DNA of 64,000 nucleotides, taken from assembly GCF_000515395.1 (NCBI RefSeq), contig NZ_KI911782.1, positions 1,713,090 to 1,777,089 on the forward strand, read 5' to 3'. Source of the stretch: Jiangella gansuensis DSM 44835 (GTDB lineage Bacteria > Actinomycetota > Actinomycetes > Jiangellales > Jiangellaceae). Shown here one piece after another: positions 45,281 to 57,841 of this stretch (the stretch's first letter is position 1; each line of letters starts with the position of its first letter). A program made the position numbers and the translations under genes. The notes beneath the pieces are model-generated. The model saw only the letters and a list, made by a program, of their open reading frames with translations, did not search any database and had not been told where the DNA came from.

Positions 45281-45961
45281 TCACAGACCGTCAAGCAGTT
45301 CGCGCATGCGGACGATCTCGGCCGACTGGGTGACGTCGACGTCGACGGCCATCTCGACCGCGAGCTGGTCGGTGCCGTTCGCCACCGCGGCCGCGGCCAT
45401 GTCCAGGGCACCCTGGTGGTGCTGGCTCATGTAGGTGAGGAACAACTCGTCGAACTCGGCCCCCGAGGCGTCACGCAGCTGGTCGAGCTGGAACGGGGTG
45501 ATCATGCCCGGCAGGCTGTGGTCGTGCTCGGCGTTCTCGGGCGGCACCGGCAGGCCGCGCTGGGTCAGCCACGCCTCGAGGGCGATGATCTCCGGACCCT
45601 GGCCGGCGGCGATGCGTTCCGCGAGCAGACGCACCTGCTCGTCGCCGGCGCGTTCGAGCGCGAGTTCAGCCATCTCGACCGCCTGCCGGTGGTGCGGGAT
45701 CATCTGTTCGACGAACCGGACGTCGGTCTCGCTGTAGCCGCCTTCGACGATCTCGAACGGTTCGCCCGGCTCGATGACCTCCGCCGTCTCGCCCGGGCGG
45801 CCGGGTGCGATGACCCGGGAGTCGGAGGTCGCGGTGGACGTGGCCGCGGCCACTCCGCGGTCGGTCCCGGTGTCCGAACCGCTGCAGCCGGCGAGCGTCG
45901 CGAGGATGCCGGCCGTGGCCAGCCAGGCGACCCGCGGGGTGGTCCGTCGAGACGTCGTCAT
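45281..45961 (-). CDS. DUF305-family secreted lipoprotein
   Basis: 226 aa. The signal peptide ends in lipobox LAGC (Cys26). Two ferritin-like helical DUF305 motifs follow: VEQMIPHHRQAVEMAELAL and LFLTYMSQHHQGALDMAAAA. The paired His-His dipeptides are typical and may bind copper or other metals; the function of the family is not established. GAGGAGGAACG precedes the ATG. It is divergent from an LVIVD-repeat protein gene, with which DUF305 genes often occur. Confidence 0.88.
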   Translation of the reverse strand: MTTSRRTTPRVAWLATAGILATLAGCSGSDTGTDRGVAAATSTATSDSRVIAPGRPGETAEVIEPGEPFEIVEGGYSETDVRFVEQMIPHHRQAVEMAELALERAGDEQVRLLAERIAAGQGPEIIALEAWLTQRGLPVPPENAEHDHSLPGMITPFQLDQLRDASGAEFDELFLTYMSQHHQGALDMAAAAVANGTDQLAVEMAVDVDVTQSAEIVRMRELLDGL

Positions 45962-46173
45962 CGTTCCTCCTCGGGCGGGCGATGCGGACCGGCGCGCGGA
46001 CCGCCGGGTCACAGCAGGGTACGGCCCAACGCGCTCGGAGCGAACCAGGACATCGACGCGACACCCAGATGTTTCAACGGAATCCGTGGAAAGTATGGCT
46101 ATGTGTGACGCGGGAGGTTATTGTCCAATTTGACCTTGACCGGGGTCATCCCAGCGATCGCTGTGAGGTGCAC

Positions 46174-47703
<1,530 letters not shown>

Positions 47704-47715
47704 CCCCTGGACCCA

Positions 47716-47791
47716 ATTGATCACGTTCGGCATGGGTGCTCCCGCTCCACCAGGAATGCTTGCCTGGGGGAGCGGGAGCTCGCCTGGTGTG
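47716..47791 (+). repeat. Copy C of the ~75-bp stop-codon-proximal repeat
   Basis: Starts 12 bp after the stop of the LVIVD gene with TTGATCACGTTCGGCATGGG, followed by TGCTCCCGCTCCACCA, ATGCTTGCCTGG and GGAGCGGGAGCTCGCCTGG. Here GCTCCCGCTCC and GGAGCGGGAGC are perfectly complementary, the clearest stem of the family. Confidence 0.75.
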
Positions 47792-47860
47792 ACGGGGCCG
47801 GGCCGCGCGGGAGTTCGCCCGGTGGCCGGGCCGGGGCGGAGCGGGAGTTACGCCGGTAGA
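47771..47860 (+). repeat. Degenerate tandem repeat continuing copy C
   Basis: The block GAGCGGGAGCTCGCCTGGTG recurs about every 35-40 bp in degenerate form (near 47771, 47807 and 47838), separated by CCGGGCC-rich spacers. This looks like local expansion of the 3' end of the repeat. Confidence 0.45.
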
Positions 47861-47913
47861 GGAGAGTCGCCGTCCGCTCGCCCGCGAGTAAGCGGCTGGT
47901 AACAGTCATTGGT

Positions 47914-47919
47914 TACCGT
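47914..47919 (+). promoter_or_regulatory. -10 box (TACCGT) of glgP, leaderless type
   Basis: TACCGT is followed by 7 nt and the GTG at 47927. Confidence 0.5.
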
Positions 47920-47926
47920 GGTCGCC

Positions 47927-50476
47927 GTGCGCGCGATCCGACGACTCATGGTCCGTACCGTCCTCCCCGAGCCGCTGGCGGCGCTCGGCGATCTGGTCAC
48001 GAACCTGCGCTGGTCCTGGCACCAGCCCACCCAGGAACTCTTCTCCGCCGTCGACCCGGGCCTGTGGGAGGAGGTCGGCCACGACCCCGTCCGGCTGCTC
48101 GGCGAGGTCACCCAGGACCGGCTGGCCGAGCTGGCCGCCGACCCGGCCTTTCTCGGCCTGGTCCGTGCCACCCACGACGACCTGCAGAACTACCTGAGCG
48201 AAGCGCGCTGGTATCAGGACAACGACGGCGCCGCTCCGGCCGGCATCGCCTATTTCTCCCCGGAGTTCGGCATCACCCACGTGCTGCCGCAGTACTCCGG
48301 CGGCCTCGGCATCCTGGCCGGCGACCACCTCAAGACCGCCAGCGACCTGGGCGTCCCGATCATCGGCGTCGGGCTGCTGTACCGGCACGGCTACTTCGTC
48401 CAGTCGCTGTCCCGCGAGGGCTGGCAGCAGGAGCGCTACCCGGTCGTCGACCCGGACAACCTCCCGCTGGTGCGGCTGCGCGAGTCCGACGGGCGGCCGG
48501 CGCAGATCACCGTCGGGATGCCCGGCGGGCGGACCCTCGCCGCGGCCATCTGGGTGGCGAACGTCGGCCGGGTGCCGCTGCTGCTGCTCGACTCGTTCGT
48601 CGAGGACAACGGCCCGATCGAGCGCGATGTCACCGACCGCCTCTACGGCGGCAGCCGCGAGCACCGGCTGTTGCAGGAGATGCTGCTCGGCGTCGGCGGG
48701 GTGCGCGCGGTGCGCACGTACTGCAGGATCACCGGTGCCGCGGCCCCCGAGGTTTTCCACACCAACGAGGGCCACGCCGGCTTCCTCGGCCTGGAACGCA
48801 TCCGCGAGCTGGTCGAGGAGCGCGGGCTGACGTACGAGGCGGCGTTGGAGTTCACCCGCGCCGGCACGGTCTTCACCACGCACACGCCGGTGCCGGCGGG
48901 CATCGACCGGTTCCCCGTCGACCTCGTCGAGCGTCACTTCGGTGGCGACAACGCCAGCCCGGGCCTGCCGGTCGAGCACATCCTGGCGCTCGGCGCCGAG
49001 GACTACGAGGGCGGCGACCCGTCCATGTTCAACATGGCGGTCATGGGTTTGCGGCTGGCCGCCCGGGCGAACGGCGTCAGCACCCTGCACGGCGAGGTCA
49101 GCCGCGGCATGTTCGCTGGTCTGTGGCCGTCGTTCGACGAGCGCGAGGTTCCGATCGGCTCCATCACCAACGGCGTGCATGCGCCCACCTGGGTGGCGCC
49201 GGAGATCTTGCGGTTGGAGGAGAAGGCCGTCGCCGGCGGCGGCTGGAAGTCGGCCACCACCACGGTCGCCGACCACGACATCTGGGCTACGAAGCGACAG
49301 TTGCGTGAGCGGCTGGTCGCCGACGCCCGCGCTCGGCTGCGCACGTCGTGGCGCGGCCGCGGCGCCAGCGATGCCGAGCTGGGCTGGGTCGACGACGCCC
49401 TCGACCCGGACGTGCTGACCGTCGGGTTCGCCCGCCGCGTGCCGTCGTACAAGCGGCTGACGCTCATGTTGCGCGACCCGCAGCGGCTCAAGGCCCTGTT
49501 GCTGCACCCCGAGCGGCCCGTCCAGATCGTCATCGCCGGCAAGGCGCACCCGGCCGACGACGGCGGCAAGCGGCTCATCCAGGAAATGGTCCGCTTCGCC
49601 GACGACCCCGACGTGCGGCACCGCATCGTGTTCCTGCCCGACTACGGCATCGGGATGGCGCAGGCGCTGTACCCGGGCTGCGACGTGTGGCTCAACAACC
49701 CGCTGCGCCCGTACGAGGCCTGCGGCACGTCGGGCATGAAGGCGGCGCTGAACGCCGGGCTGAACCTGTCCATCCGCGACGGCTGGTGGGACGAGTGGTT
49801 CGACGGCTCGAACGGCTGGGACATCCCGTCGGCCGAGGGTGTCGACGACCCCGACCACCGCGACGACCTCGAAGCCATCGCGATGTACGAGCTGTTCGAG
49901 AACGAGGTCGCGCCGCGCTTCTACGACGTGGACACCGACGGCATCCCGCGCCGCTGGGTGGAAATGCTGCGGCACACGCTCACGTCGCTCGGCCCGAAGG
50001 TGCAGGCCACCCGGATGGTCCGCGAGTACGTCGACCAGCTGTACCGGCCGGCGGCTGCGTCCAGCCGGGCGCTCAACGCCGACTTCGACGGCGCGGCGGC
50101 GCTGGCGGACTGGAAGGAACGGGTCCGAGCCGCGTGGTCCAGCGTCGCCGTCGACCACGTCGAGAGCACCACCGTCGACACGTTCGAGCGCGGCCAGACG
50201 CTGCGTCTGCACGCGTTCGTCTCCCTTGGGCCGCTCACCCCCGACGACGTCGACGTGCAGGTGGTGCACGGGGGAGTCGACGACAACGACACCCTGCGCG
50301 AGCCCGCGGCCACCGCGATGTCGATGAGCGAGCAGCACGGCGACGGCCGGTACCGCTTCGACGGCGAGGTGCACCTGGACCGCGCCGGCCCGTTCGGTTA
50401 CACGGTCCGCATCGTTCCACGCCACGCCCTGCTCGGCGACGGCACGGAGCTCGGCCTGGCCGCCCTCCCCGGCTGA
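47927..50476 (+). CDS. glgP: Glycogen/alpha-glucan phosphorylase (GT35)
   Basis: 849 aa of the actinobacterial-archaeal alpha-glucan phosphorylase subfamily. It starts with the DUF3417 domain (RTVLPEPLAALGDLVTNLRWSWH, about 10-110). The core shows YFSPEFGI, GGLGILAGDHLKTASDLGVP, HTNEGHAGF, RRVPSYKRL and the pyridoxal-phosphate lysine K605 in CGTSGMKAALNAGLN. It releases glucose-1-phosphate from glycogen ends. The GTG 47927 start follows from the -10 spacing. A hairpin starts at the last base of the TGA stop. Confidence 0.93.
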   Translation: MRAIRRLMVRTVLPEPLAALGDLVTNLRWSWHQPTQELFSAVDPGLWEEVGHDPVRLLGEVTQDRLAELAADPAFLGLVRATHDDLQNYLSEARWYQDNDGAAPAGIAYFSPEFGITHVLPQYSGGLGILAGDHLKTASDLGVPIIGVGLLYRHGYFVQSLSREGWQQERYPVVDPDNLPLVRLRESDGRPAQITVGMPGGRTLAAAIWVANVGRVPLLLLDSFVEDNGPIERDVTDRLYGGSREHRLLQEMLLGVGGVRAVRTYCRITGAAAPEVFHTNEGHAGFLGLERIRELVEERGLTYEAALEFTRAGTVFTTHTPVPAGIDRFPVDLVERHFGGDNASPGLPVEHILALGAEDYEGGDPSMFNMAVMGLRLAARANGVSTLHGEVSRGMFAGLWPSFDEREVPIGSITNGVHAPTWVAPEILRLEEKAVAGGGWKSATTTVADHDIWATKRQLRERLVADARARLRTSWRGRGASDAELGWVDDALDPDVLTVGFARRVPSYKRLTLMLRDPQRLKALLLHPERPVQIVIAGKAHPADDGGKRLIQEMVRFADDPDVRHRIVFLPDYGIGMAQALYPGCDVWLNNPLRPYEACGTSGMKAALNAGLNLSIRDGWWDEWFDGSNGWDIPSAEGVDDPDHRDDLEAIAMYELFENEVAPRFYDVDTDGIPRRWVEMLRHTLTSLGPKVQATRMVREYVDQLYRPAAASSRALNADFDGAAALADWKERVRAAWSSVAVDHVESTTVDTFERGQTLRLHAFVSLGPLTPDDVDVQVVHGGVDDNDTLREPAATAMSMSEQHGDGRYRFDGEVHLDRAGPFGYTVRIVPRHALLGDGTELGLAALPG

Positions 50477-50523
50477 TGGTTGCGGGATTCGGGTCGCTAT
50501 AGCAGCGCGGATTCCGCAACCAT
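50475..50523. repeat. Hairpin direct repeat, copy 1, at the glgP stop
   Basis: Arms 50476-50490 and 50509-50523 pair at 13 of 15 positions around a perfect inner palindrome GCTATAGC. It is nearly identical to 51665-51713 (GATGGTTGCGGGAT, CGCTATAGCAGC shared). The two copies bracket the AbiEi-DUF559 gene. Confidence 0.7.
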
Positions 50524-50592
50524 TCGGCGACGTTGTCCACAGATTTCGATCGGGCCTTCCATCTGCGCCGCTGGTGGCCACACGATCGGCGG

Positions 50593-51666
50593 ATGGCACG
50601 GATCGACACGTTGCGGCTGGCTGCCCTCCAGGACGGCTTGATCACGCGCTCCCAGGCGTTGGCGACCGGACTCACGGCGTCGGCGCTGCGGTACAGCGCT
50701 CGCCCCGGTGGGCGCTGGCAGCGCTTGCTCCCCGGCGTCTACGCGACGTTCAGCGGGCCGGTGCAGGACATCCACAAGCTGCGCGCCGCGGTCCTCGCCG
50801 CAGGGGAGGGCAGCATGGTGACGGGGCCATGGGCGTGCCGAGCGGCGGGGTTGCGCTATGGACCTGATCCGGGGGAGTGGGTCGATGCCTTGATCGGATG
50901 GCGGCACGACCGCGGGAACATCGGCTTCGTGCGCGTCACCCGCACGAAACGGCTTCCGGAGCCGCTCTGGTGGATCGACGAGCACCGGCTGGAGGAGCTC
51001 AGGCATGGCGAACGCCCGCTGAGCGTCGTCATGGAGCAGCTCGGGCACGTGCCGGTTCCGGGCATCATCCCGATGGCTCCGGCGGCACGAGCAGTCGTGG
51101 ACACCGTTGTCCGCCCGCATCGGCTGCCGGGAGGCTGGCAGCCGGCCTGCACAAGTCCGGCGGGCTGCCCGGACTGCAGGGACGATGGCCACCGAGCGGG
51201 CGCACTGCGCAATGTGCGGGCGCTGATGTGCGAGGTGGTGCAGCGCCGGCTGACGTCGGTGTCCGCCCTACGCGACGAGGTGGCTGCGGCGCCGCGCCGC
51301 GGCGCCGCACTGGCCCGGCAGGCGATGCGGGATGTCGAGGCCGGTTGTCGTTCGGCCCCCGAGTGCGAGCTGCGTGACCTCGTTCGCACCAGCCGGGTCT
51401 TGCCCGAGCCGCGGTGGAACCGAGTCCTTCCGGGCCAACGTGACATCTACCCGGACGCGTGCTGGCCCGACGCCCGACTCGTCGCGGAGGTGGACTCGCG
51501 CAGCTACCATGGCTTCGGCGACGCTCCTAGGCGAACCGAGGAGCGCCGGGCGCGGTACGCGGCGCTTGGCTGGCGGGTGTTGCCGGTTGCGCCGGCGCGG
51601 CTGCGGACTGAGCCACACGTCGTCCTGGGCGAGCTCGAGGCGGCGTACCTGGTGCGCGGCGCGTGA
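50593..51666 (+). CDS. AbiEi-like antitoxin domain fused to a DUF559 (Vsr-like) nuclease domain
   Basis: 357 aa. The N-terminal winged helix and AbiEi domain are clear: RLAALQDGLITRSQALATGLTASALRYSARPGGRWQRLLPGVYATF. The C-terminal part (about 270-350) is a DUF559 PD-(D/E)XK-like fold: CELRDLVRTSRVLPEPRWN, WPDARLVAEVDSRSYHG, RRARYAALGWRVL. Actinobacteria have many such solitary genes; no AbiEii toxin partner is present. Roles in defence or DNA repair are proposed for the family but not proven. The ATG at 50593 follows a weak GGCGG; a TTG at 50533 would lengthen it by 20 residues. Confidence 0.75.
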   Translation: MARIDTLRLAALQDGLITRSQALATGLTASALRYSARPGGRWQRLLPGVYATFSGPVQDIHKLRAAVLAAGEGSMVTGPWACRAAGLRYGPDPGEWVDALIGWRHDRGNIGFVRVTRTKRLPEPLWWIDEHRLEELRHGERPLSVVMEQLGHVPVPGIIPMAPAARAVVDTVVRPHRLPGGWQPACTSPAGCPDCRDDGHRAGALRNVRALMCEVVQRRLTSVSALRDEVAAAPRRGAALARQAMRDVEAGCRSAPECELRDLVRTSRVLPEPRWNRVLPGQRDIYPDACWPDARLVAEVDSRSYHGFGDAPRRTEERRARYAALGWRVLPVAPARLRTEPHVVLGELEAAYLVRGA

Positions 51667-51713
51667 TGGTTGCGGGATCCGGGACGCTATAGCAGCCCAG
51701 ATCCCGCAACCAT
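51665..51713. repeat. Hairpin direct repeat, copy 2, at the AbiEi-DUF559 stop
   Basis: Arms 51666-51679 and 51700-51713 are a perfect 14-bp inverted repeat (ATGGTTGCGGGATC) around GCTATAGC. The TGA stop of the gene (51664-51666) reads into the arm. Confidence 0.7.
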
Positions 51714-51735
51714 GACAAATGCGTGCGGGGCTCGG

Positions 51736-52962
51736 TCAGTTCGCGGTCAGGTCGACCAGGGTGCCCTTGCGGGTGAACACCGCCACAGTGTCGCCGCCGT
51801 TGTTGAGGACGGCGCGGCCGAGGTCGTTGTAGTAGCGGTCCTTGGTGTTGGTGCCGGCCGCGGTGTAGACGCGCAGTTCGGCGCCGGGGTGCAGCAGGTA
51901 GCCGCGGCCGATGACGAGCCGGTTGATGGCCGCGTCCTGGATGACGTAGCCGCCCACGTTGACCGGCCGGGATCCGGTGTTGGTGAGCACGACGTGTTCG
52001 CCGTTCTCGGGCTGGATGTCGTCGCCGGGGACGTTGGCGTTGATCTGGCTGACGACGATGCCGTTGGCGTCGGGGACGGGCGGCTTGCCGGCCACGACGT
52101 TCACCAGCATGCCGGGATAGTCGGACGTGATGGTGTCGATGCCCAGGTCGAGCAGTTCCCGCGTCTGGACCGGGCCGTTCACGGTGTAGACGCCGATGAG
52201 CATGCCGGTGTCTTGGACGCGGGCGATGTCGGCCGGGTCCAGTGAGCGGTAGTTGGTGCCGAGCGCGTCGGCCCAGCCGGCCAGCTCGGTCAGGGCGGCG
52301 TCGTCGGCGGGGATCGCGCCGAGAGCCATGACGGGGATGTCCGGCCGCAGGTCATGGAACTGTCGCAGAGCGCCGTGGTCGAACGAGATCGTCATGAGCT
52401 GGCCGGCGTCGGCGAGCGCGGCCCAGCGCGGGTCGGCGGCCAGTTCGTCGACCACCACGTCCACGACGCCGGGGGAGTTGGCCGGTTCCTTCAACTCGAT
52501 CAGCACGCCGACGCCGTCGGGGAGGGCGTCGAGGGTCTGGGAGAAGGTGGGCATCCGCTGGCCGGCGAAGTCCGGGCCGAACCACGAGCCGGCGTCGAGC
52601 TGTTGCAGCTCTGCGTAGGTGAACGCGCCGACCGGGGCGCTCGCGCGGTCCGGGAAGACCGTCTCGACGTCCGTGGTGCGGGCCGGCGTCGCGTCGTGCA
52701 GGAGGACGGGAACGCCGTCGGCGGACAGCTGGACGTCGATCTCGACGAAGTCCGGCCCCGCCGCCGCGCCCGCGGCGATGCCGGCGAGCGTGTTCTCCGG
52801 CGCCAGTCCGGCCGCTCCCCGGTGCCCAATGGTGACGACGTCGCCGGCCGCGGTGCCCGCCGGCTCGTCCGCGGTGGCACCTGCCGGGGTCAGTGCGGCC
52901 AGCACGGCGACTCCGACGCCGGTCCCCAGGACACGCATCCGTACCGGATGACCTGCCTTCAT
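51736..52962 (-). CDS. Secreted glycerophosphodiester phosphodiesterase with lamin-tail-like domain
   Basis: 408 aa. A signal peptide (VRMRVLGTGVGVAVLAALTPAGATA) is followed by a GDPD barrel (about 45-300) with GHRGAAGLAPENTLAG, EIDVQLSADGVPVLLHD, LIELKEP and the terminal TSDYPGMLV, which supply the His, Glu and Asp active-site residues. Residues about 310-405 form a lamin-tail-like Ig fold (ENGEHVVLTNTGSRPVNVGGYVIQD ... YYNDLGRAVLNNGGDTVAVF). It should hydrolyse glycerophosphodiesters to glycerol-3-phosphate outside the cell. GGAGGAAGCGCGC precedes the ATG. Confidence 0.88.
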   Translation of the reverse strand: MKAGHPVRMRVLGTGVGVAVLAALTPAGATADEPAGTAAGDVVTIGHRGAAGLAPENTLAGIAAGAAAGPDFVEIDVQLSADGVPVLLHDATPARTTDVETVFPDRASAPVGAFTYAELQQLDAGSWFGPDFAGQRMPTFSQTLDALPDGVGVLIELKEPANSPGVVDVVVDELAADPRWAALADAGQLMTISFDHGALRQFHDLRPDIPVMALGAIPADDAALTELAGWADALGTNYRSLDPADIARVQDTGMLIGVYTVNGPVQTRELLDLGIDTITSDYPGMLVNVVAGKPPVPDANGIVVSQINANVPGDDIQPENGEHVVLTNTGSRPVNVGGYVIQDAAINRLVIGRGYLLHPGAELRVYTAAGTNTKDRYYNDLGRAVLNNGGDTVAVFTRKGTLVDLTAN

Positions 52963-53144
52963 GCGCGCTTCCTCCGTCCCTGCCGGCATCGGCGCACACC
53001 GGACGCGGGTCGCCCGGAGCCGGCCGGCGTCACGAACCGTACAGAGGGGGCGAGCGGGACATGTGGCGCGGGCCTGAACCGGAGCCGAAGGCTGGATGAC
53101 GCTTGATCGACGGGCATAGATGCGGGCCCGGCCGCGGGCGTCGC

Positions 53145-53690
53145 TCAGTAGCCGTAGCCGCCGTTGCCGTCGTCCTCCGCCGGGCTGTCGCCGGAGCCGT
53201 CGCCCTCGACGGTGACGGCGTGCCACACGAAGTGGGTGCCCTGGAAGTCGTCCTCGACACCGTCGCCGGCGACGGAGCCCGGGCCGGAGTCGTCGGCGAA
53301 CGTGTACAGGGGATTGCCGTCCAGCGTGAGCTGCTCGGACCCGTCCGGCCGGTCGACCACGCCGAACTCGCCGTCCACGCCCTCGACTTCGGACGGCAAA
53401 TCCTCGGCGGTGGCGGCCAGCGGTGGCCAGAAGTCGGCGCAGCCGTCGACGCAGCGGACGGTGCCGTCGTCCTCGGCCGCGGTCGTGTAGAGCGTGTTGC
53501 CGTCGGTGTCGACCAGGACGGAACCGAACCCGTCGACGTCCCTGGTGCCGACGATCCCGCTCGACGTCGTGCCCGCGGCGGTGTCGTCGCCGTTGCCTCC
53601 GTCGTCGCCGCAGGCGGCGAGGACGAGCACGAGCGCGGCGCCGCCGCTGAGCAGGGCGCGGCGGATCCCCATGGAGGTGGAACCGTTCAT
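53145..53690 (-). CDS. Secreted lipoprotein of the COG4315 type
   Basis: 181 aa. Lipobox VLAAC (Cys27), a Gly/Asp-rich linker, then two copies of a short motif: GSVLVDTDGNTLYTTAAEDDG with CVDGCADFWPPL, and LDGNPLYTFADDSGPG followed by GTHFVWHAVTVEG. This matches the family of small lipoproteins with YxFxxD-type repeats (COG4315), often near respiratory or copper genes; function unknown. An acidic Gly-rich tail ends the protein. ATG 53690 is used; ATG 53672 is possible. Confidence 0.8.
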   Translation of the reverse strand: MNGSTSMGIRRALLSGGAALVLVLAACGDDGGNGDDTAAGTTSSGIVGTRDVDGFGSVLVDTDGNTLYTTAAEDDGTVRCVDGCADFWPPLAATAEDLPSEVEGVDGEFGVVDRPDGSEQLTLDGNPLYTFADDSGPGSVAGDGVEDDFQGTHFVWHAVTVEGDGSGDSPAEDDGNGGYGY

Positions 53691-53752
53691 ACAGGTGGTA
53701 CGGGTTCGGCCGCTCCAGGGATTGTCCGCGCCGCCGCTCTTGCTGACGACCG

Positions 53753-55894
<2,142 letters not shown>

Positions 55895-55963
55895 TCTGGC
55901 TCATGTGACCGACAACGGCCTCTTTGGGCAGGTCGCGGGGGTGTCCCAGGGCGGGCCGCACGG

Positions 55964-55969
55964 TACGGT
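55964..55969 (+). promoter_or_regulatory. -10 box (TACGGT) of a leaderless promoter
   Basis: TACGGT is followed by 7 nt and the ATG at 55977. Confidence 0.5.
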
Positions 55970-55976
55970 GCTCTGG

Positions 55977-56765
55977 ATGAGCGAACCAGATCTCGTGCGG
56001 CTCGAGGTCGCCGACGGCGTCGGCACCATCCGGCTGGACCGGCCGCCCATGAATGCCCTCGACGCACGCATGCAGGACGCGCTGCTGGCCGTCGCCACCG
56101 AGACCACCGAACGGCCCGATGTCCGCGCCGTCATCGTCTACGGCGGTGAGAAGGTCTTCGCGGCCGGCGCCGACATCAAGGAGATGGCCGGCTGGTCCTA
56201 CACCGACATGGTCGACCGCTCGGTGGCGCTGCAGGCGGCGTTCACCGCGGTCGCGCGCATCCCCAAGCCCACCGTCGCCGCGGTGACGGGGTACGCGCTG
56301 GGCGGTGGCTGCGAGCTGGCCCTCGCCTGCGACGTGCGCTTCGCCGCCGCTGACGCCAAGTTGGGGCAGCCGGAGATCCTGCTCGGCCTGATCCCGGGCG
56401 CCGGCGGCACCCAGCGGCTGGCGCGGTTGGTCGGCCCGTCGCGCGCCAAGGACCTCATCTACACCGGCCGCATGGTCACAGCGGCCGAGGCCTTCGACAT
56501 CGGGCTGGTCGACCAGATCGTGCCGGACGCCGCCGACGTCTATGGCGCGGCCGTCGAGTGGGCGGCCCGCTTCGCTTCCGGCCCGGCGTACGCGCTGCGG
56601 GCGGCGAAGGAAGCGATCGACCGGGGGCTGGAGACCGACCTGGTCACCGGGCTGGAGATCGAGCGGCAGCAGTTCGCAGCCCTGTTCGCCACCGAGGACC
56701 GCAGCACCGGAATGCAGTCGTTCCTGGAGAACGGCCCCGGCAAAGCCCGCTTCAAGGGCCGCTGA
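55977..56765 (+). CDS. Enoyl-CoA hydratase/isomerase (crotonase family)
   Basis: 262 aa. The oxyanion hole segments FAAGADIKEM (about 61-70) and ALGGGCELAL (about 107-116) are present. Both catalytic glutamates are kept at the crotonase spacing: E113 in GGGCEL and E133 in QPEILLGLIPGAGGTQRL. It should hydrate trans-2-enoyl-CoA in beta-oxidation. The start is set by TACGGT 7 nt before the ATG. A methyltransferase gene begins at the base after its stop. Confidence 0.9.
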   Translation: MSEPDLVRLEVADGVGTIRLDRPPMNALDARMQDALLAVATETTERPDVRAVIVYGGEKVFAAGADIKEMAGWSYTDMVDRSVALQAAFTAVARIPKPTVAAVTGYALGGGCELALACDVRFAAADAKLGQPEILLGLIPGAGGTQRLARLVGPSRAKDLIYTGRMVTAAEAFDIGLVDQIVPDAADVYGAAVEWAARFASGPAYALRAAKEAIDRGLETDLVTGLEIERQQFAALFATEDRSTGMQSFLENGPGKARFKGR

Positions 56766-57752
56766 ATGGCCGGTCAGCAGGCGGAGGAGCGGCCGGCGGA
56801 CGGGCAGCCGGAAGACGGGCGGCCGGCCGCGTCCGCGGAGGACGTCGAACGTGCCTGGAACGACACCAAACTGGCCCAGGTGCTCTACCACGACTGGGAA
56901 GCCGGCAGCTACGACGACAAGTGGTCCATCTCGTTCGACGAGCGCTGCATCACCTATGCCCGCGATCGCTTCACCGCCGTCGCCGGGACCGACGGATGGC
57001 CCTACGGCCGGGCACTCGAGATCGGCGCCGGCACCGGCTTCTTCTCGCTCAACCTGCGCCAGGCGGGCGTGCTGTCCGACATCACCGTCACCGACATCTC
57101 GCCCGGCATGGTCGAGGCGGCGCGACGCAACGCCCGGCAACTCGGCTTCGAGATCGCCGGTGAGGTCGCCGACGCCGAGCGGCTCCCGTTCGACGACGCC
57201 AGCTTCGACGTCGTCGTCGGGCACGCGGTCATCCACCACATCCCGGACGTGGCACTGGCCTTCCGCGAGATGCTGCGCGTGCTGAAGCCCGGCGGCCGGG
57301 TCGTCATCTGCGGGGAGCCGACGCGGTACGGCGACAAGATCGCCCGGGCGCTGTCGCGGGCCACCTGGTGGGCGACGACGCGCGCCACCCGGCTGCCCGG
57401 GCTGTCCGGGTGGGCGCGGCCGCAGGAGGAGCTGGACGAGTCGTCGCGTGCGGCCGCTCTCGAGGCCGTCGTCGACCTGCACACGTTCGACCCCGGGGAG
57501 CTGACCCGAATGGTCCGCCGGGCCGGTTTCGACGACGTCGACGCGGTCACCGAGGAGCTCACCGCGGCCTGGTTCGGCTGGCCGGTGCGCACGTTCGAGC
57601 ACGCCGTCAACCCCGAGCGGCTGGGCTGGGGGTGGGCGATGTTCGCGTACTCGAGCTGGCAGCGGCTGTCCGCCGCCGACCGCCTGCTTGGCCGCGTCGT
57701 CCCGCGCGAGCTGTTCTACAACGTATCCGTCACCGCCGTCCGCCCGAAATGA
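56766..57752 (+). CDS. Class I SAM-dependent methyltransferase
   Basis: 328 aa. A disordered acidic N-terminus (1-28) precedes a methyltransferase domain with the SAM motif ALEIGAGTGFFSLNL (about 83-97), TVTDISPGM, DAERLPFDDASFDVVVGHAVIHHIPD and LRVLKPGGRVVICGEPTR, plus a C-terminal helical part. The fold is UbiE/Methyltransf_11-like; the substrate is not evident. It is co-transcribed with the enoyl-CoA hydratase. Its TGA stop is part of the first bases of repeat copy D. Confidence 0.82.
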   Translation: MAGQQAEERPADGQPEDGRPAASAEDVERAWNDTKLAQVLYHDWEAGSYDDKWSISFDERCITYARDRFTAVAGTDGWPYGRALEIGAGTGFFSLNLRQAGVLSDITVTDISPGMVEAARRNARQLGFEIAGEVADAERLPFDDASFDVVVGHAVIHHIPDVALAFREMLRVLKPGGRVVICGEPTRYGDKIARALSRATWWATTRATRLPGLSGWARPQEELDESSRAAALEAVVDLHTFDPGELTRMVRRAGFDDVDAVTEELTAAWFGWPVRTFEHAVNPERLGWGWAMFAYSSWQRLSAADRLLGRVVPRELFYNVSVTAVRPK

Positions 57753-57824
57753 TCACGTGGACCATGCGTACTCCCGCATCACCAGGCATGTACGCATAGT
57801 GGAGCGGGAGAACGCCTGGGGTGG
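57749..57824 (+). repeat. Copy D of the ~75-bp stop-codon-proximal repeat
   Basis: ATGATCACGTGGACCATGCG overlaps the TGA stop of the methyltransferase gene. CTCCCGCATCACCAGGCATG and GGAGCGGGAGAACGCCTGGG follow. It is the most diverged copy, with TACGCATAG in place of CTTGCC. Confidence 0.7.
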
Positions 57825-57841
57825 CGCCGGGTCGGGACCCA

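Noticed and set aside
50533-50592. Longer AbiEi-DUF559 protein from a TTG start
   Set aside because: TTG is rare, no ribosome site precedes it, and the family normally begins near the MARIDTLR residues.
47906-50599. 897-codon minus-strand frame opposite glgP
   Set aside because: Antisense shadow of a high-GC gene with a clear glgP product on the plus strand.
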